Position numbers and translations under genes: made by a program. From contig OX638380.1 of NCBI GenBank assembly GCA_951813855.1, forward strand, positions 4,184,518 through 4,248,517: DNA of 64,000 bases, given 5' to 3'. Shown piece by piece: positions 56,283 through 64,000 of this stretch. The notes beneath the pieces are model-generated. The model ran no database searches, was not told the DNA's origin, and saw only the letters and a list, made by a program, of their open reading frames with translations. Source of the DNA: an uncultured Verrucomicrobiae bacterium (lineage in GTDB: Bacteria; Verrucomicrobiota; Verrucomicrobiia; Limisphaerales; AAA164-E04). Position 1 is the first letter of the stretch; each line of letters begins with the position of its first letter.

Positions 56283-57822
56283 GTGTTCTCGCATAATTAA
56301 ACTGTCGTTTTTTTGTGTGCGTATCAAACGTATTATTTACATTCATGGGGCTTTAATTTATAATTCCATTCACCATGAAACTTCTCTTTAGTTAAGCGCA
56401 AATTTTGCATTTGTTCATCAGTAATTTTTATGCCAGTCTGATATTTGGATTTATCTAACATGCAATTTATTTTCAACCCATTTTTAGTTGTTGTATTGCT
56501 AATCAAATTAACTATGGTTTCATAATTGGTTAATGGGCGTCCCCGCCAATTCATCGAAATGCATGAAAACATTCGATGTTCAATTTTATTCCACTTGCTC
56601 GTACCCGGAGGAAAATGACAAACTGATATTTCCATATTAAGTTCATCTGCCAGTTTTTGCAACTCGGTTTTCCATAATTTATTACGACTACCATTTGAAC
56701 CACCTCCATCAGCCATAATTAATAGCTTCTTGGCATTGGGATGATTTTTTCGTCCCATTGATAGCCACCATCGACGAATAGTTTCTACCGCAAATTCCGC
56801 AGAATCGTGGTCAGTGCCTACACTTACCCAACCCGTATTGGTGCTCAGATCATACACGCCATATGGACTTGCTTTCGGTAGATTTGGATCGGGGAAATCA
56901 TGCACTTTGACTAGTTCGGGATTTCCTTTCGGATGCCATTCGTTCCCCATATTTTTGTGCTGTCCCACCAGTTCCTTTTTTTTCGTGTCAACCGAAATCA
57001 CTGGTTGGTTTTTCTTCAAGAATTTCCGGGATTTCCGTTCAATATGTCGAAATTGCTGGTTTCGATCGGGATGCTGTTTGCCTTCTAGGGTTTTCTGATT
57101 GCCTTGAAGGCTGTATCCCATTTCATGGAGCAAATTATTTACGGTGCATTCACTTATTTGATGTCCCATTTCATTTAATGTGGTTTTGATTTGTTCAGCA
57201 CTTTTGCAGGTCCAACGCAACGGATTTTCAGGATCACCTCGAGTCTCGGGTTCGATAAGTTTATCCAGATCTGACAAAAGAGTCTTATCGTGTTCGGTTA
57301 TTGATTTCCGTCCCCCTCCAGCTTTCCTTTGGCGATTTTTATTAGGGATTGCTTCCGTTTTCAATTCATTAATTCCCGATCGAATCGTAGTGCAGCTAGC
57401 ACCCGTAGCTTCGTGAACTATTTTTATTCCACCCCTACCAATGGCTATTGCCTCGGATGCTAGCCAATGACGTTTAGTCAATTCTTGGAAGATGGGTTCC
57501 AAGCTCAGATATTTTTTTCTGATAACGGCAACCTGATCGCTCACGCTTAATCATACCATACATATTTCATTTTTTCAACTTTTAAAAGTAATTAATTCCA
57601 ATGCATTGATTGCCAGAGGATTGAAAACTAAAGATTTTCGTCATCAAGCCTCCCCAAAACCATAGAATCGACCTAAATGGGTTGATAACTTCCAGCTCTA
57701 AATAAACCATCAAAATCAGTTATTAAATCACCAGAGAGATTATCCGTCGATCGACATGTCAAAATGAAATTCTGACAATAGATTTAATCATTTGAACAAG
57801 TATGTTATTAATGCGAGTGCCC
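56283..57822 (-). mobile_element. ISAzo13-type element, probable limits
   Basis: Contains one intact transposase gene. Limits are proposed from an imperfect inverted match sharing CTCGCAT at 56288-56294 with ATGCGAG at 57811-57817, and from a TTA repeat on both sides (56280-56282, 57823-57825). The match is short, so the limits are tentative. It lies at the 5' side of the host transposase gene, whose apparent TTG start at 57792 would then fall inside this element. Confidence 0.5.
56333..57544 (-). CDS. ISAzo13-family transposase
   Basis: 403 aa, apparently intact. The N-terminal part carries RHWLASEAIAIGRGGIKIV and GASCTTIRSGINEL. Then come a GGGRKSITEHD linker, the catalytic start PVISVDTKKKELVGQHKN, GVYDLSTNTGWVSVGTDHDSAEFAV, LLIMADGGGSNGSRNKLWK, CHFPPGTSKWNKIEHRMFSCIS, and a C-terminal NGLKINCMLDKSKYQTGIKI. 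These are the hallmarks of ISAzo13 transposases, abundant in Planctomycetes and Verrucomicrobia. All DDE residues appear present. The gene is rich in A+T relative to the core genome. Confidence 0.92.
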   Translation of the reverse strand: MSDQVAVIRKKYLSLEPIFQELTKRHWLASEAIAIGRGGIKIVHEATGASCTTIRSGINELKTEAIPNKNRQRKAGGGRKSITEHDKTLLSDLDKLIEPETRGDPENPLRWTCKSAEQIKTTLNEMGHQISECTVNNLLHEMGYSLQGNQKTLEGKQHPDRNQQFRHIERKSRKFLKKNQPVISVDTKKKELVGQHKNMGNEWHPKGNPELVKVHDFPDPNLPKASPYGVYDLSTNTGWVSVGTDHDSAEFAVETIRRWWLSMGRKNHPNAKKLLIMADGGGSNGSRNKLWKTELQKLADELNMEISVCHFPPGTSKWNKIEHRMFSCISMNWRGRPLTNYETIVNLISNTTTKNGLKINCMLDKSKYQTGIKITDEQMQNLRLTKEKFHGEWNYKLKPHECK

Positions 57823-59705
57823 TTATAATCTGTTTTGTGCACCAAAACGGGTATCTGGCTTCGCTTCCTGAGGGTTTTCGGCCTCAAAATCCGATCGTGA
57901 TCAATGGTAATATCGCCATGTCATCGCAAGACGGAATGACTTGTTATCTCGACAATTTGGAACCGATATTCGCGCATCCCGATAATGATCAGATCTCGAG
58001 GCGTGTGATCATGGGGATGCTTCATGTGGTGAATCATATTTCTCAGAAACGATTGGCCGAGGTGTTTGAGGTCCATCGCAACACGGTATCAAATTCCGTG
58101 ACTCGGTACCGGGTTGGTGGATTAAGTTCTTTTTATCAAAAAAAGTCCGGTCGACGTCGTACGGTTTTGACCCCCAAGGTGATCAAACAAGGCAGTCAAT
58201 TGTTAGCCGAAGGCATGAGTCAACGTGGTGCCGCCAAGGTATTGGGAATCAATTGGGTCACCTTTCATTTGGGTTGCAAAGCGGGAGTGATTACCATGCC
58301 GTCAAAGTCCTCGGATTCGATGGAAACCCTCGAATCCAAGGAACGGTCTCTCCAGGCTACGGAACGTTCCGAACGGAATACTAAAGATCGACATACCCCA
58401 ATGGGGCGTGCGACTCATGACGTTAGGGGGCGACAATTGGCCGCCAGAGGAAAGCTGGAAGAGGTTAAACCCATTTTCAATCAGGCCCATAAAGCCGTGG
58501 AAAACGGAGGAGTGTTAACCGCCTTGCCATTTTTACTCCAGGAAGGATTGTTACGCGGGGTGGAAACAAATTTGAAACTTTCGAACGGTTATTACGGAGT
58601 GACATCGATCTTGAATTTTCTTGCCTTCCTTAGTTTGGCTCGAGTGAGGAATCCAGAAGCCCTTCGCTATGAAGCACCGGGTGAATGGGGTATTATCTTA
58701 GGTTTGGATCGATGCCCTGAGGTCAAAACCTTACGCCAGAAGATTCAGGATCCATCCGAAAACCAACAGGACATCAAAGCGTGGCAAAACAACTTGTTTC
58801 AGCACTGGGTAAATCAGACCCCAGAGGCCGCCGCGACCCTGTTGATTGACGGACATTCGAAAGTCTATACCGGTCGCAAAGGTAATCTCCACAAGCACTA
58901 TGTCTCGCGTGAAAAGCTTTGCCTTCCAGCGACAGTGGGTTACTGGCTCAACGCCTTGGGAGGCTGCCCTTTGATGTGCCTGCATCAGGCCCTCGACCCT
59001 CAAATGGTAACGATGATCGAACAAGAGATCGTCCCGGAATTGAGGCAGCTCGGCAAGGTGGACGATCCTGATCCTGACGGGAGCCAGAATCAGTCGGTAG
59101 CTCCCTCGATTACTTTGGTCTTCGATCGAGAAGGTTGGTCACCACAATTATTTGAGAAACTAGCCAAGGTCGGCATCGCGGTGATTACTTGGATCAAAAA
59201 CCGGCAAAGCGAAGATTGGCCATCAAGCGCCTTCCAAGAAACGGAAGTGCCGATTTATGGTCCCGCGGAAACACTCTCGAGAAAAGAGTGGTTAGCCGAA
59301 CAAAGCCTCCAACTTACCCCGAGACTAAAGGTTCGGGAAATTAGAAAACTAACGGATAAAGGTCGCCAATTATCCATCATGACTACCCATCCGACTTTGC
59401 CCCTTTCCAAAGTTGCTGGCTCCATGTTGTCACGATGGTCTCAAGAAAACTTCTTCAAGTATATGAGACAAGAATTCAATTTGGATGCCCTGACCACTCA
59501 AGGACTCGAAGAAATCGATCCCGATAGCCAAGTTGTCAATCCTGAAGCTAGCCAACTCAATAAGAAAGTTAAGCGAACTCAACAACGGTTAGGTCAACTC
59601 AGAAATCGACTGTCTGAAACGACCATGTCAAGTAAAGTTGAGATTAAATATCGAACGCAATTAACCCAATTAGTGTCTGGTCCAAAAGGGACGATTTTTC
59701 AATAA
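57792..59705 (+). pseudogene. DDE transposase with N-terminal HTH, 5' part of a split gene
   Basis: The uninterrupted gene would span 57792-59673 plus 61473-61870, 759 codons. N-terminal region has a helix-turn-helix pattern (QKRLAEVFEVHRNTVSNSVTRY) and a second one (SQRGAAKVLGINWVTFHLG). Catalytic acidic candidates are in LLIDGHSKVYTG, LVFDREGWSPQLFEKL and SRWSQENFFKYMRQEFNLDAL. The ISNCY-like insertion at 59674 adds ten foreign codons and a stop at 59705. The TTG start at 57792 probably lies in the ISAzo13 element; GTG 57837 is a likelier native start. I do not know the formal IS family. Confidence 0.82.
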
Positions 59706-59858
59706 ATCCTGCATTTTAAGCGGTTTTTTTTGTAATATTTTGTTCGATTTATTTGTCTAACATTCGAGTCGGAACTTTGATTTTTACCTGAAAAATGGAC
59801 TTTCAGCGTCCTTGAGACCAATTGTCAGCATCTTTGAGACTAATCTTCGATTCCTAAC

Positions 59859-60443
59859 ATGAGAATCTTCAGAACCACTCAACCCGCATTTCAACCCGTA
59901 CCCTTCGAGGAAATTAAGTTCGACCCCACGCAACGTGATGGCGTCGTTCGAATCTTGATTGGGCTACAGAGTGTTTATGGTAACGAATCATTATGGCTCC
60001 AGATACAGCAGCTGCTGGAAAATCATTTTCAACAGTTCGGCGACCAAGGATTCGGTCGTCCAGGCATGAGTGCTTGGACGATTCTAGTTCTGGCTCTCAT
60101 CAAACACAGTTTAAGATGCAATTACGATCTTTTGCTAACCCTCGCTAATTATCATAAGCAGTTGCGATTTGTCTTAGGCCATGGTGATTTCGAACCGGGG
60201 GGAGAATATAAACGAACCACCGTGATTCAAAACGTCAATCTCTTGACTCCCGAATTGATTGAGGAAATCAACTTGCTGATCGTCAAGCATGGTCAGCAGG
60301 TTGCGGGGCATCAAGAAGGGGACCAACTCAAAACGCGTTGCGATTCGTTCGTGGTGGAAACGGATGTCCATTATCCCACCGATCTCAATTTGCTCTATGA
60401 TTGCATTCGAACTCTGATTCGTGAATGCAAAAACGGAACCTGA
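59859..60443 (+). CDS. ISNCY-like transposase, N-terminal frame
   Basis: 194 aa. Starts MRIFRTTQPAFQPVPFEEI. It contains FGRPGMSAWTILVLALIKHSLRCNYDLLLTLANYHKQLRFVLG in two recognisable blocks, and ends with the first catalytic Asp region DSFVVETDVHYPTDLNLLYDCI. The remaining part of the protein is in the next frame, beginning at an A-run (60429-60433). A -1 shift on CAAAAAC would give one protein of about 470 aa, the usual single-frame size for this family as I recall it. Either a base was lost or the element uses frameshifting. Confidence 0.85.
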   Translation: MRIFRTTQPAFQPVPFEEIKFDPTQRDGVVRILIGLQSVYGNESLWLQIQQLLENHFQQFGDQGFGRPGMSAWTILVLALIKHSLRCNYDLLLTLANYHKQLRFVLGHGDFEPGGEYKRTTVIQNVNLLTPELIEEINLLIVKHGQQVAGHQEGDQLKTRCDSFVVETDVHYPTDLNLLYDCIRTLIRECKNGT

Positions 60444-61285
60444 AGGGGTGGAGGCAAAGTCACCATTGGCTGAAAAAGATTCGGAAATTGTTTTTTTCCG
60501 TTCGCACCGCTCAGCTGGCGAACCGCCGTCTCGACCAGTTCCAGGCTTATCTGAAGGCCTGCGACCAAATCCTGGAGCGAGCCAGTGCGTCGTGGGATCG
60601 GCTGAGGGAGAAAAAGAAGATCAAGGCGAAACAACACCAGCAAATCCAAGGTTTTTTGAAATGCGGTCGTCTCTTGTCGCGACAAGCGGATCGGCGAATT
60701 CTGCAAGGAGAAACTATTCCGACGGACGAAAAGATCTATTCCGTATTCGAACCTCATACGCGGTGGATCCAGAAAGGAAAGGCAGGCAAACAGGTAGAAC
60801 TCGGGGTGCCCGTTTGCATCGTGGAAGATCAACACCAATTTGTTTTGACTTATCGGGTCATGTGGCAAGAAGAGGATGTGCACGTGGCCATCCCGATCCT
60901 CGAGGAGACCAAAAAACTATTTCCAGACTTGTTCAGTTGCAGTTTCGACAAAGGGTTTCATAATCCACTTAATCAGGAGAAACTCCGTGAGATGGTTCCA
61001 GAAGTAACCTTGCCTAAAAAAGGGAAACTTACCAAAAAGGAGCAAGAACGCGAGACTACCGAGGCTTTCAAAACCGCCCGGAAGCAACATCCCGCTGTCG
61101 AATCAGCCATCAACCATTTGGAACACCGAGGCCTCAATCGAGTCTACTCCTACGGCTCAGACGGATTCAAACGCACCGTAGCTCTAGCCGTTCTCTGTGC
61201 CAATTGTTGTCGCCTTGGCAGCCTCGTTCGAAACAAGGAGCTGCAGCGTCTCTCCAAGCCATTGGTTCGTCCGAAAGCGGCTTAA
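60425..61285 (+). CDS. ISNCY-like transposase, C-terminal frame
   Basis: 286 aa frame overlapping the upstream one by 19 bp. It begins RNLKGWRQSHHWLKKIRKLF, which continues the family alignment directly after the upstream DCIRTLIREC. Further landmarks are KIYSVFEPHTRWIQKGKAG, ELGVPVCIVEDQHQFVLTYRVM, FSCSFDKGFHN with the second catalytic Asp, and AINHLEHRGLNRVYSYGSDGF containing the Glu. Everything needed for DDE chemistry is present if the two frames are joined. Confidence 0.85.
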   Translation: MQKRNLKGWRQSHHWLKKIRKLFFSVRTAQLANRRLDQFQAYLKACDQILERASASWDRLREKKKIKAKQHQQIQGFLKCGRLLSRQADRRILQGETIPTDEKIYSVFEPHTRWIQKGKAGKQVELGVPVCIVEDQHQFVLTYRVMWQEEDVHVAIPILEETKKLFPDLFSCSFDKGFHNPLNQEKLREMVPEVTLPKKGKLTKKEQERETTEAFKTARKQHPAVESAINHLEHRGLNRVYSYGSDGFKRTVALAVLCANCCRLGSLVRNKELQRLSKPLVRPKAA

Positions 61286-61472
61286 CTAAATCGCCAAATC
61301 AATGTCAAGAATGGGAGGGGTGCGTCTTGAATTCTGTGAAAGATCAAAAAAAATACAATTTAAGATAAATATGTCGATTTAACCACTTATTTCGATCTAA
61401 TTTGAAATTATTTTTTTTAGTTTTTAAAGAAATCAACTATGGATTTTGACTTTTGGACTTGACACCAATTAG

Positions 61473-61870
61473 AAACTGAATTGCAACCAATGAAAGCAGA
61501 GCTTAAAGTCATTCCAACGCACGTCAAAGCGGGACAGTTATCAAAACCACTTCAAACCTTGCCTTCCGTCGATCGTATGATCTATGAGACGGTACGGATG
61601 ATCGCCTATCGAACTGAGGTGCGAATGATGAGCCCGATTATCTTGGCTCAAGGGAAAAAACGCAATGCAAGAAAACTGTTGCAGGCTTTGTACCAAGCCA
61701 AAGCCAACATTATTCCAGAGAAGCGAAATAAGCTATTACGGGTTCAAGTTCTTGGGCTCGGCAGCCATGGTCTCGAACAATCACTTGCCGGATTATTCTC
61801 CGAGTTGAATGCTTCCGCCACGATTTATCCTGGCACGGATCTTCGAATGTTTTACAAGTTTGCAGACTAA
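61473..61870 (+). pseudogene. DDE transposase, 3' part of the split gene
   Basis: C-terminal 132 codons of the transposase whose 5' part ends at 59673. The joined frame reads TQLTQLETELQPMKAELKV across the junction. Typical family end: ETVRMIAYRTEVRMMSP and SATIYPGTDLRMFYKF. The stop lies 42 bp before the right terminal repeat of the surrounding transposon, as expected for a gene filling its element. By itself this fragment is not functional. Confidence 0.85.
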
Positions 61871-61917
61871 CGGTTATGCACAAAACAATTTTAACACGGG
61901 TCAGGAAGTCTGAGTCT

Positions 61918-62041
61918 AGCCAAACAACAAGTGCGAACCAAGATTACCGGCTCCAACTCGTTCAGCATGCTCACGACTCCCACAGCGTTGCAAAACAAAG
62001 CTCTGGAGCTTTTGGGAGTGGCCTTGAAAAGCAAGGCCTAA
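61918..62041 (+). pseudogene. IS1634-like transposase, 3' end
   Basis: Continues the frame broken at 56173. Across the removed element it reads SLAKQQVRTKITGSNSFSM and LTTPTALQNKALELLGV, the standard C-terminus of this family, ending KSKA and TAA at 62039-62041. The 110 bp that follow, up to 62154, are presumably the 3' non-coding end of the old IS1634-like element. Confidence 0.82.
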
Positions 62042-62154
62042 TTCGGAATAGCGTAGACAGCAGCTGGAAGCGGTAATTCTTCCCTAAAAACTTCAAATAG
62101 GCCATATACTGCGGATTTGAGCGAATTACCAGTCCTCGCTCATGCTGGAAAATC

Positions 62155-62882
62155 CGGTTAGTGCCGGGAATGGGTGCTCATTTCTTGGTGAAGGGCATCG
62201 ACATTGTTGTTTCCCAGATTATTTTGGTGAAAACGGTCGTTTTGTCCCACGCTTTCTTATGTCGTTCTGGTGCGCTTCCGGTCTTTGAAGGCGCGAATCA
62301 AGAAGCTTTTTTTCCAAGCAGTTTGATTTCAAGTAGCGTTGATGTCCTTGGTCTGACGTTGTCATGTCGGCAATGCGCCGTAGAAGTCACCAGAGTCGAA
62401 ATTACCGGCACCACGGTGCGATCCAACGGTAGCCTATTCTGAATGATGGCCGCCCGTTCCCGGAAAACGGTCGTTGGCATCCGGTTGCCCGTTTCCATCC
62501 TTGAAACCCTTAACAATCCTCGCCGCTTCAACCCGGTTATCGACTGCCGCATTACTAACCAAGTCTTCCTCCTGTTGCAGCCAAAAATAATCCGGGACAT
62601 TTGGCTCAAATGAATTTGAAATACAACAACATTACCCGGTTGGTCGGGCAGGGGGCCCTGTATCGTACTTCACAACTGTTTCCTTCGGCTCAAGTCATTT
62701 TAACCGGTTCCATGGTCGATCAGAAACCCGAGCCCGTGATGTGGACTCATCGGTACGGAAAAGCTCCGGTGGTTTATTTGTCGCGTGGGCACGCGGAGGA
62801 GTTCGCTCAGTTGAAATTTCAGCGGCTCTTGCGTAACGCCGTCTACCGGCTGACGACTCCAGACCAAGTGGAATTGCGTTGA
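62155..62882 (+). pseudogene. Broken second copy of thuA 3' part
   Basis: 62155-62205 matches thuA at about 52449-52499 (GTGCCGGGAATGG, GGGCATCGACATT). The match resumes at 62629 and runs to the stop at 62882 (TRLVGQGALYRTS, VDQKPEPVMWTHRYGKAPV). Identity to the intact gene is near 89% by eye. The 5' two thirds are missing and about 424 bp of unrelated sequence is inserted. It cannot encode a working protein. The homology continues about 80 bp past the stop. Confidence 0.85.
62205..62628 (-). other. 424-bp insert inside the thuA copy
   Basis: Bounded by ACAT on both sides (62201-62204 and 62629-62632) and by a 6-bp inverted TGTTGT/ACAACA end. On the reverse strand near the right end a coding-like fragment reads VPDYFWLQQEEDLVSNAAVDN, then RVEAARIVKGFKDGNGQ, and stops after GTGGHHSE. 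I do not recognise this protein. It could be a small non-autonomous element or a scrap of a chromosomal gene carried in. Confidence 0.45.
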
Positions 62883-63374
62883 TTTGGACGGCGGTCCGGT
62901 GCCGGGAGTGACCGGCGGCGCAAGCGTGAACGGTCTTTGCTCTCGCCGGGTTACTGCGTTTCGTTCGGTTGGTTGAATGGTTCTGTCGTTCGTTCGGGAA
63001 ACTTTGCCGGGGAGGGACCTTGGCGTGCCGTCGTTTGTGAAGAGCGATCGATTGCCGTTGATTCCTGGACTGCGGTAAATCTCACCGACTGTTTTTGGTC
63101 ATTCAATCTTTCCCCCAGAGGCTTCGATTATATCATCAGCGTGGGATTGGCCTGGCGGCTTAATCCTCTCGCCGTTTTCACCGCAGCCGAAGGGGAGTTA
63201 TTTCGATATCGCCGGTAGTGGGTGTCGTGCGGAGCGCGATGGATTCGTTTTTCCGAAAGGTGCCGCGGCGATCTCTTGCCGACGAGGTTCCACCTTTTTC
63301 GGACAAAAAACGGTGATCTCTGCACATAGTCTCGGTACGGCCTAAACCTGCCGTCGATCGACGAGTGATGGCGG
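62883..63374. other. Intergenic stretch
   Basis: The first ~80 bp are duplicated from the flank of the intact thuA gene (52747-52830). A 93-codon frame at 62937-63218 overlaps that duplicated non-coding flank and has no recognisable features, so I do not call it. Confidence 0.5.
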
Positions 63375-64000
63375 CTATGTTTCCGGATTATCCGGTTCGG
63401 ACGATCGAGGTTCGGCAGGACTCGAACGACAGCGCCGGTAGATCAAAAAGAATTCGTTTTTGACGCGTCGTCGTTGGTGCAGTCGCCAGCGGCTGGCTTC
63501 GGCGAGGGAGCCGAAGGCCGACTCTTCGGCAATGGTTGGCGATTGCTGACCGCCGATGAGATAGGGGCAGACGGTAAGGTGAAGTTCGTCTACCAGATCC
63601 GAGCGGAACAGGGTCTGATTCAGGGTCCCGCCGCCTTCCAGCAGGAGGCGTCGGATCTCCCATTTTCGGTAGAGCCAGTCCAGAGCGTTCGACCATTCGA
63701 TCCGGTTTCCGGAACTGACGTGCAGGCCAACGGCCAGTCGCTGGTAATCGTCCCGACGTTCCGTGCTGGCCGCCGTTCCGGTCAGAACGAGAATGGGGTG
63801 GCCAGTGGTTTGGAAGAACGGCGCCTGGGGAGAGAGCGAGCCGGTACCGGTAACGGCGATTCGATAGCAGGTGCCGCGAACGTCTCGGGGCGGAGTCAAC
63901 GTGGCTTGGTCTCGATCGATCGTGCGGGCGCCACAGAGAATTCCGTCGACGGTTCCTCGCAAGCGATTGAAATTGGCCGAATCGGCCTCCGATCCGAATT
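63375..64000 (-). CDS. RibD C-terminal-type reductase, partial
   Basis: Runs off the right end of the window; about 208 C-terminal residues are visible. They read DSANFNRLRGTVDGILCGARTIDRDQATLTPP, which splits into the typical RibD_C start, followed by GHPILVLTG, the glycine-rich LLLEGGGTLNQTLFRSDLVDELHLTVCPYLIGG (NADPH-binding strand and helix), and SRWRLHQRRRV near the end. This dihydrofolate-reductase-like domain reduces the ribosylamino-pyrimidine in riboflavin synthesis. It may be a stand-alone RibD_C protein or the end of a bifunctional ribD. The N-terminal deaminase part, if any, lies outside the window. Confidence 0.85.
   Translation of the reverse strand, partial: FGSEADSANFNRLRGTVDGILCGARTIDRDQATLTPPRDVRGTCYRIAVTGTGSLSPQAPFFQTTGHPILVLTGTAASTERRDDYQRLAVGLHVSSGNRIEWSNALDWLYRKWEIRRLLLEGGGTLNQTLFRSDLVDELHLTVCPYLIGGQQSPTIAEESAFGSLAEASRWRLHQRRRVKNEFFLIYRRCRSSPAEPRSSEPDNPET

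Larger units (their letters stand above)
59674..61464 (+). mobile_element. ISNCY-like insertion sequence, 1791 bp
   Basis: Terminal repeats are TGTCTGGTCCAAAAG at the left end and the inverse of TGTCAAGTCCAAAAG at the right end (13 of 15 identical). The 8-bp target CCAATTAG is duplicated at 59666-59673 and 61465-61472. The element sits inside the transposase gene of the surrounding transposon, and precise excision restores that frame. It carries a transposase in two overlapping frames. Confidence 0.9.
56174..61912 (+). mobile_element. DDE transposon (unassigned family) carrying two nested elements
   Basis: Ends are CAGACTTCCTGAC at 56174-56186 and its exact inverse at 61900-61912. The 5-bp target AGTCT is duplicated at 56169-56173 and 61913-61917. 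Excision joins AGT CTA in the IS1634-like transposase frame, restoring that reading frame. Inside are its own transposase gene (split 57792-59673 and 61473-61870), an ISAzo13-type element near the left end and an ISNCY-like element. Without the guests it would be about 2.4 kb. Confidence 0.85.

Noticed and set aside
62937..63218. 93-codon frame after the thuA copy
   Set aside because: Its 5' part lies in duplicated non-coding flank of thuA and no recognisable features are present.
1..64000. CRISPR arrays, rRNA and tRNA genes
   Set aside because: I saw no regularly spaced direct repeats, no rRNA core sequences and no convincing tRNA cloverleaf with a TTCGANNC-type arm; this is reading by eye, so a weak tRNA could be missed.

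Overview
The window looks like chromosome of a PVC-superphylum bacterium, most probably Verrucomicrobiota. Pointers are a Minf_1886-family protein, two cytochrome-like DUF1549/DUF1553 plus DUF1501 gene pairs, a decayed delta-60-repeat protein with an FYRLR-type tail, a CE15 esterase, a sulfatase and an ISAzo13-type transposase. Placement below phylum is not possible from this sequence alone. The core genes look GC-rich; the transposon block near 53.4-62 kb is visibly richer in A+T.

Layout. 1-6.6 kb: end of trpA, manC, araB (reverse), a Minf_1886 protein and a two-domain M16 peptidase. 6.6-9.6 kb: gene-poor stretch holding a wrecked XRE/ImmA-DUF4411 toxin-antitoxin pair between two copies of a ~90-bp repeat. 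9.6-15 kb: sulfatase, a coiled-coil lipo/membrane-anchored protein, a Ca2+/cation antiporter, a GNAT protein and lipA (reverse). 15-24 kb: a tight five-gene operon (DUF58, BatA/VWA, ABC solute-binding lipoprotein, ABC permease fused to an NHL beta-propeller, large VWA/amidotransferase-like membrane protein). 24-31 kb: acylphosphatase, metallophosphoesterase, a PPi-type PEP carboxykinase and a ClC channel/antiporter. 31-37.4 kb: dnaE (reverse), an amidohydrolase and a DUF4129 membrane protein (reverse). 37.9-52.7 kb: two cytochrome-DUF1549/1553 + DUF1501 pairs, a DUF4956-VTC pair, a CE15 esterase, a delta-60 relic and a ThuA-like protein. 52.7-62.2 kb: a nested transposon island. 62.2-64 kb: a diverged, broken second copy of the thuA 3' part and the C-terminal part of a RibD-type reductase running off the end.

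The most striking structure is the island. Target-site duplications, terminal inverted repeats and reading frames show the order of events. An IS1634-like transposase gene was split by a DDE element (56174-61912, 5-bp duplication). That element's own 759-codon gene was split by an ISNCY-like element (59674-61464, 8-bp duplication), and an ISAzo13-type element sits at its 5' side. Removing each inner element restores the outer reading frame exactly. An IS630 element with a 27-bp inverted repeat and TA duplication sits at the junction between a truncated restriction-helicase gene and the IS1634 remnant.

The most interesting intact system is the 15-24 kb operon. It joins the MoxR-partner type of genes (DUF58, VWA) to an iron/thiamine-type ABC importer lacking its ATPase, with the permease in one reading frame with a lipoprotein-like NHL propeller.
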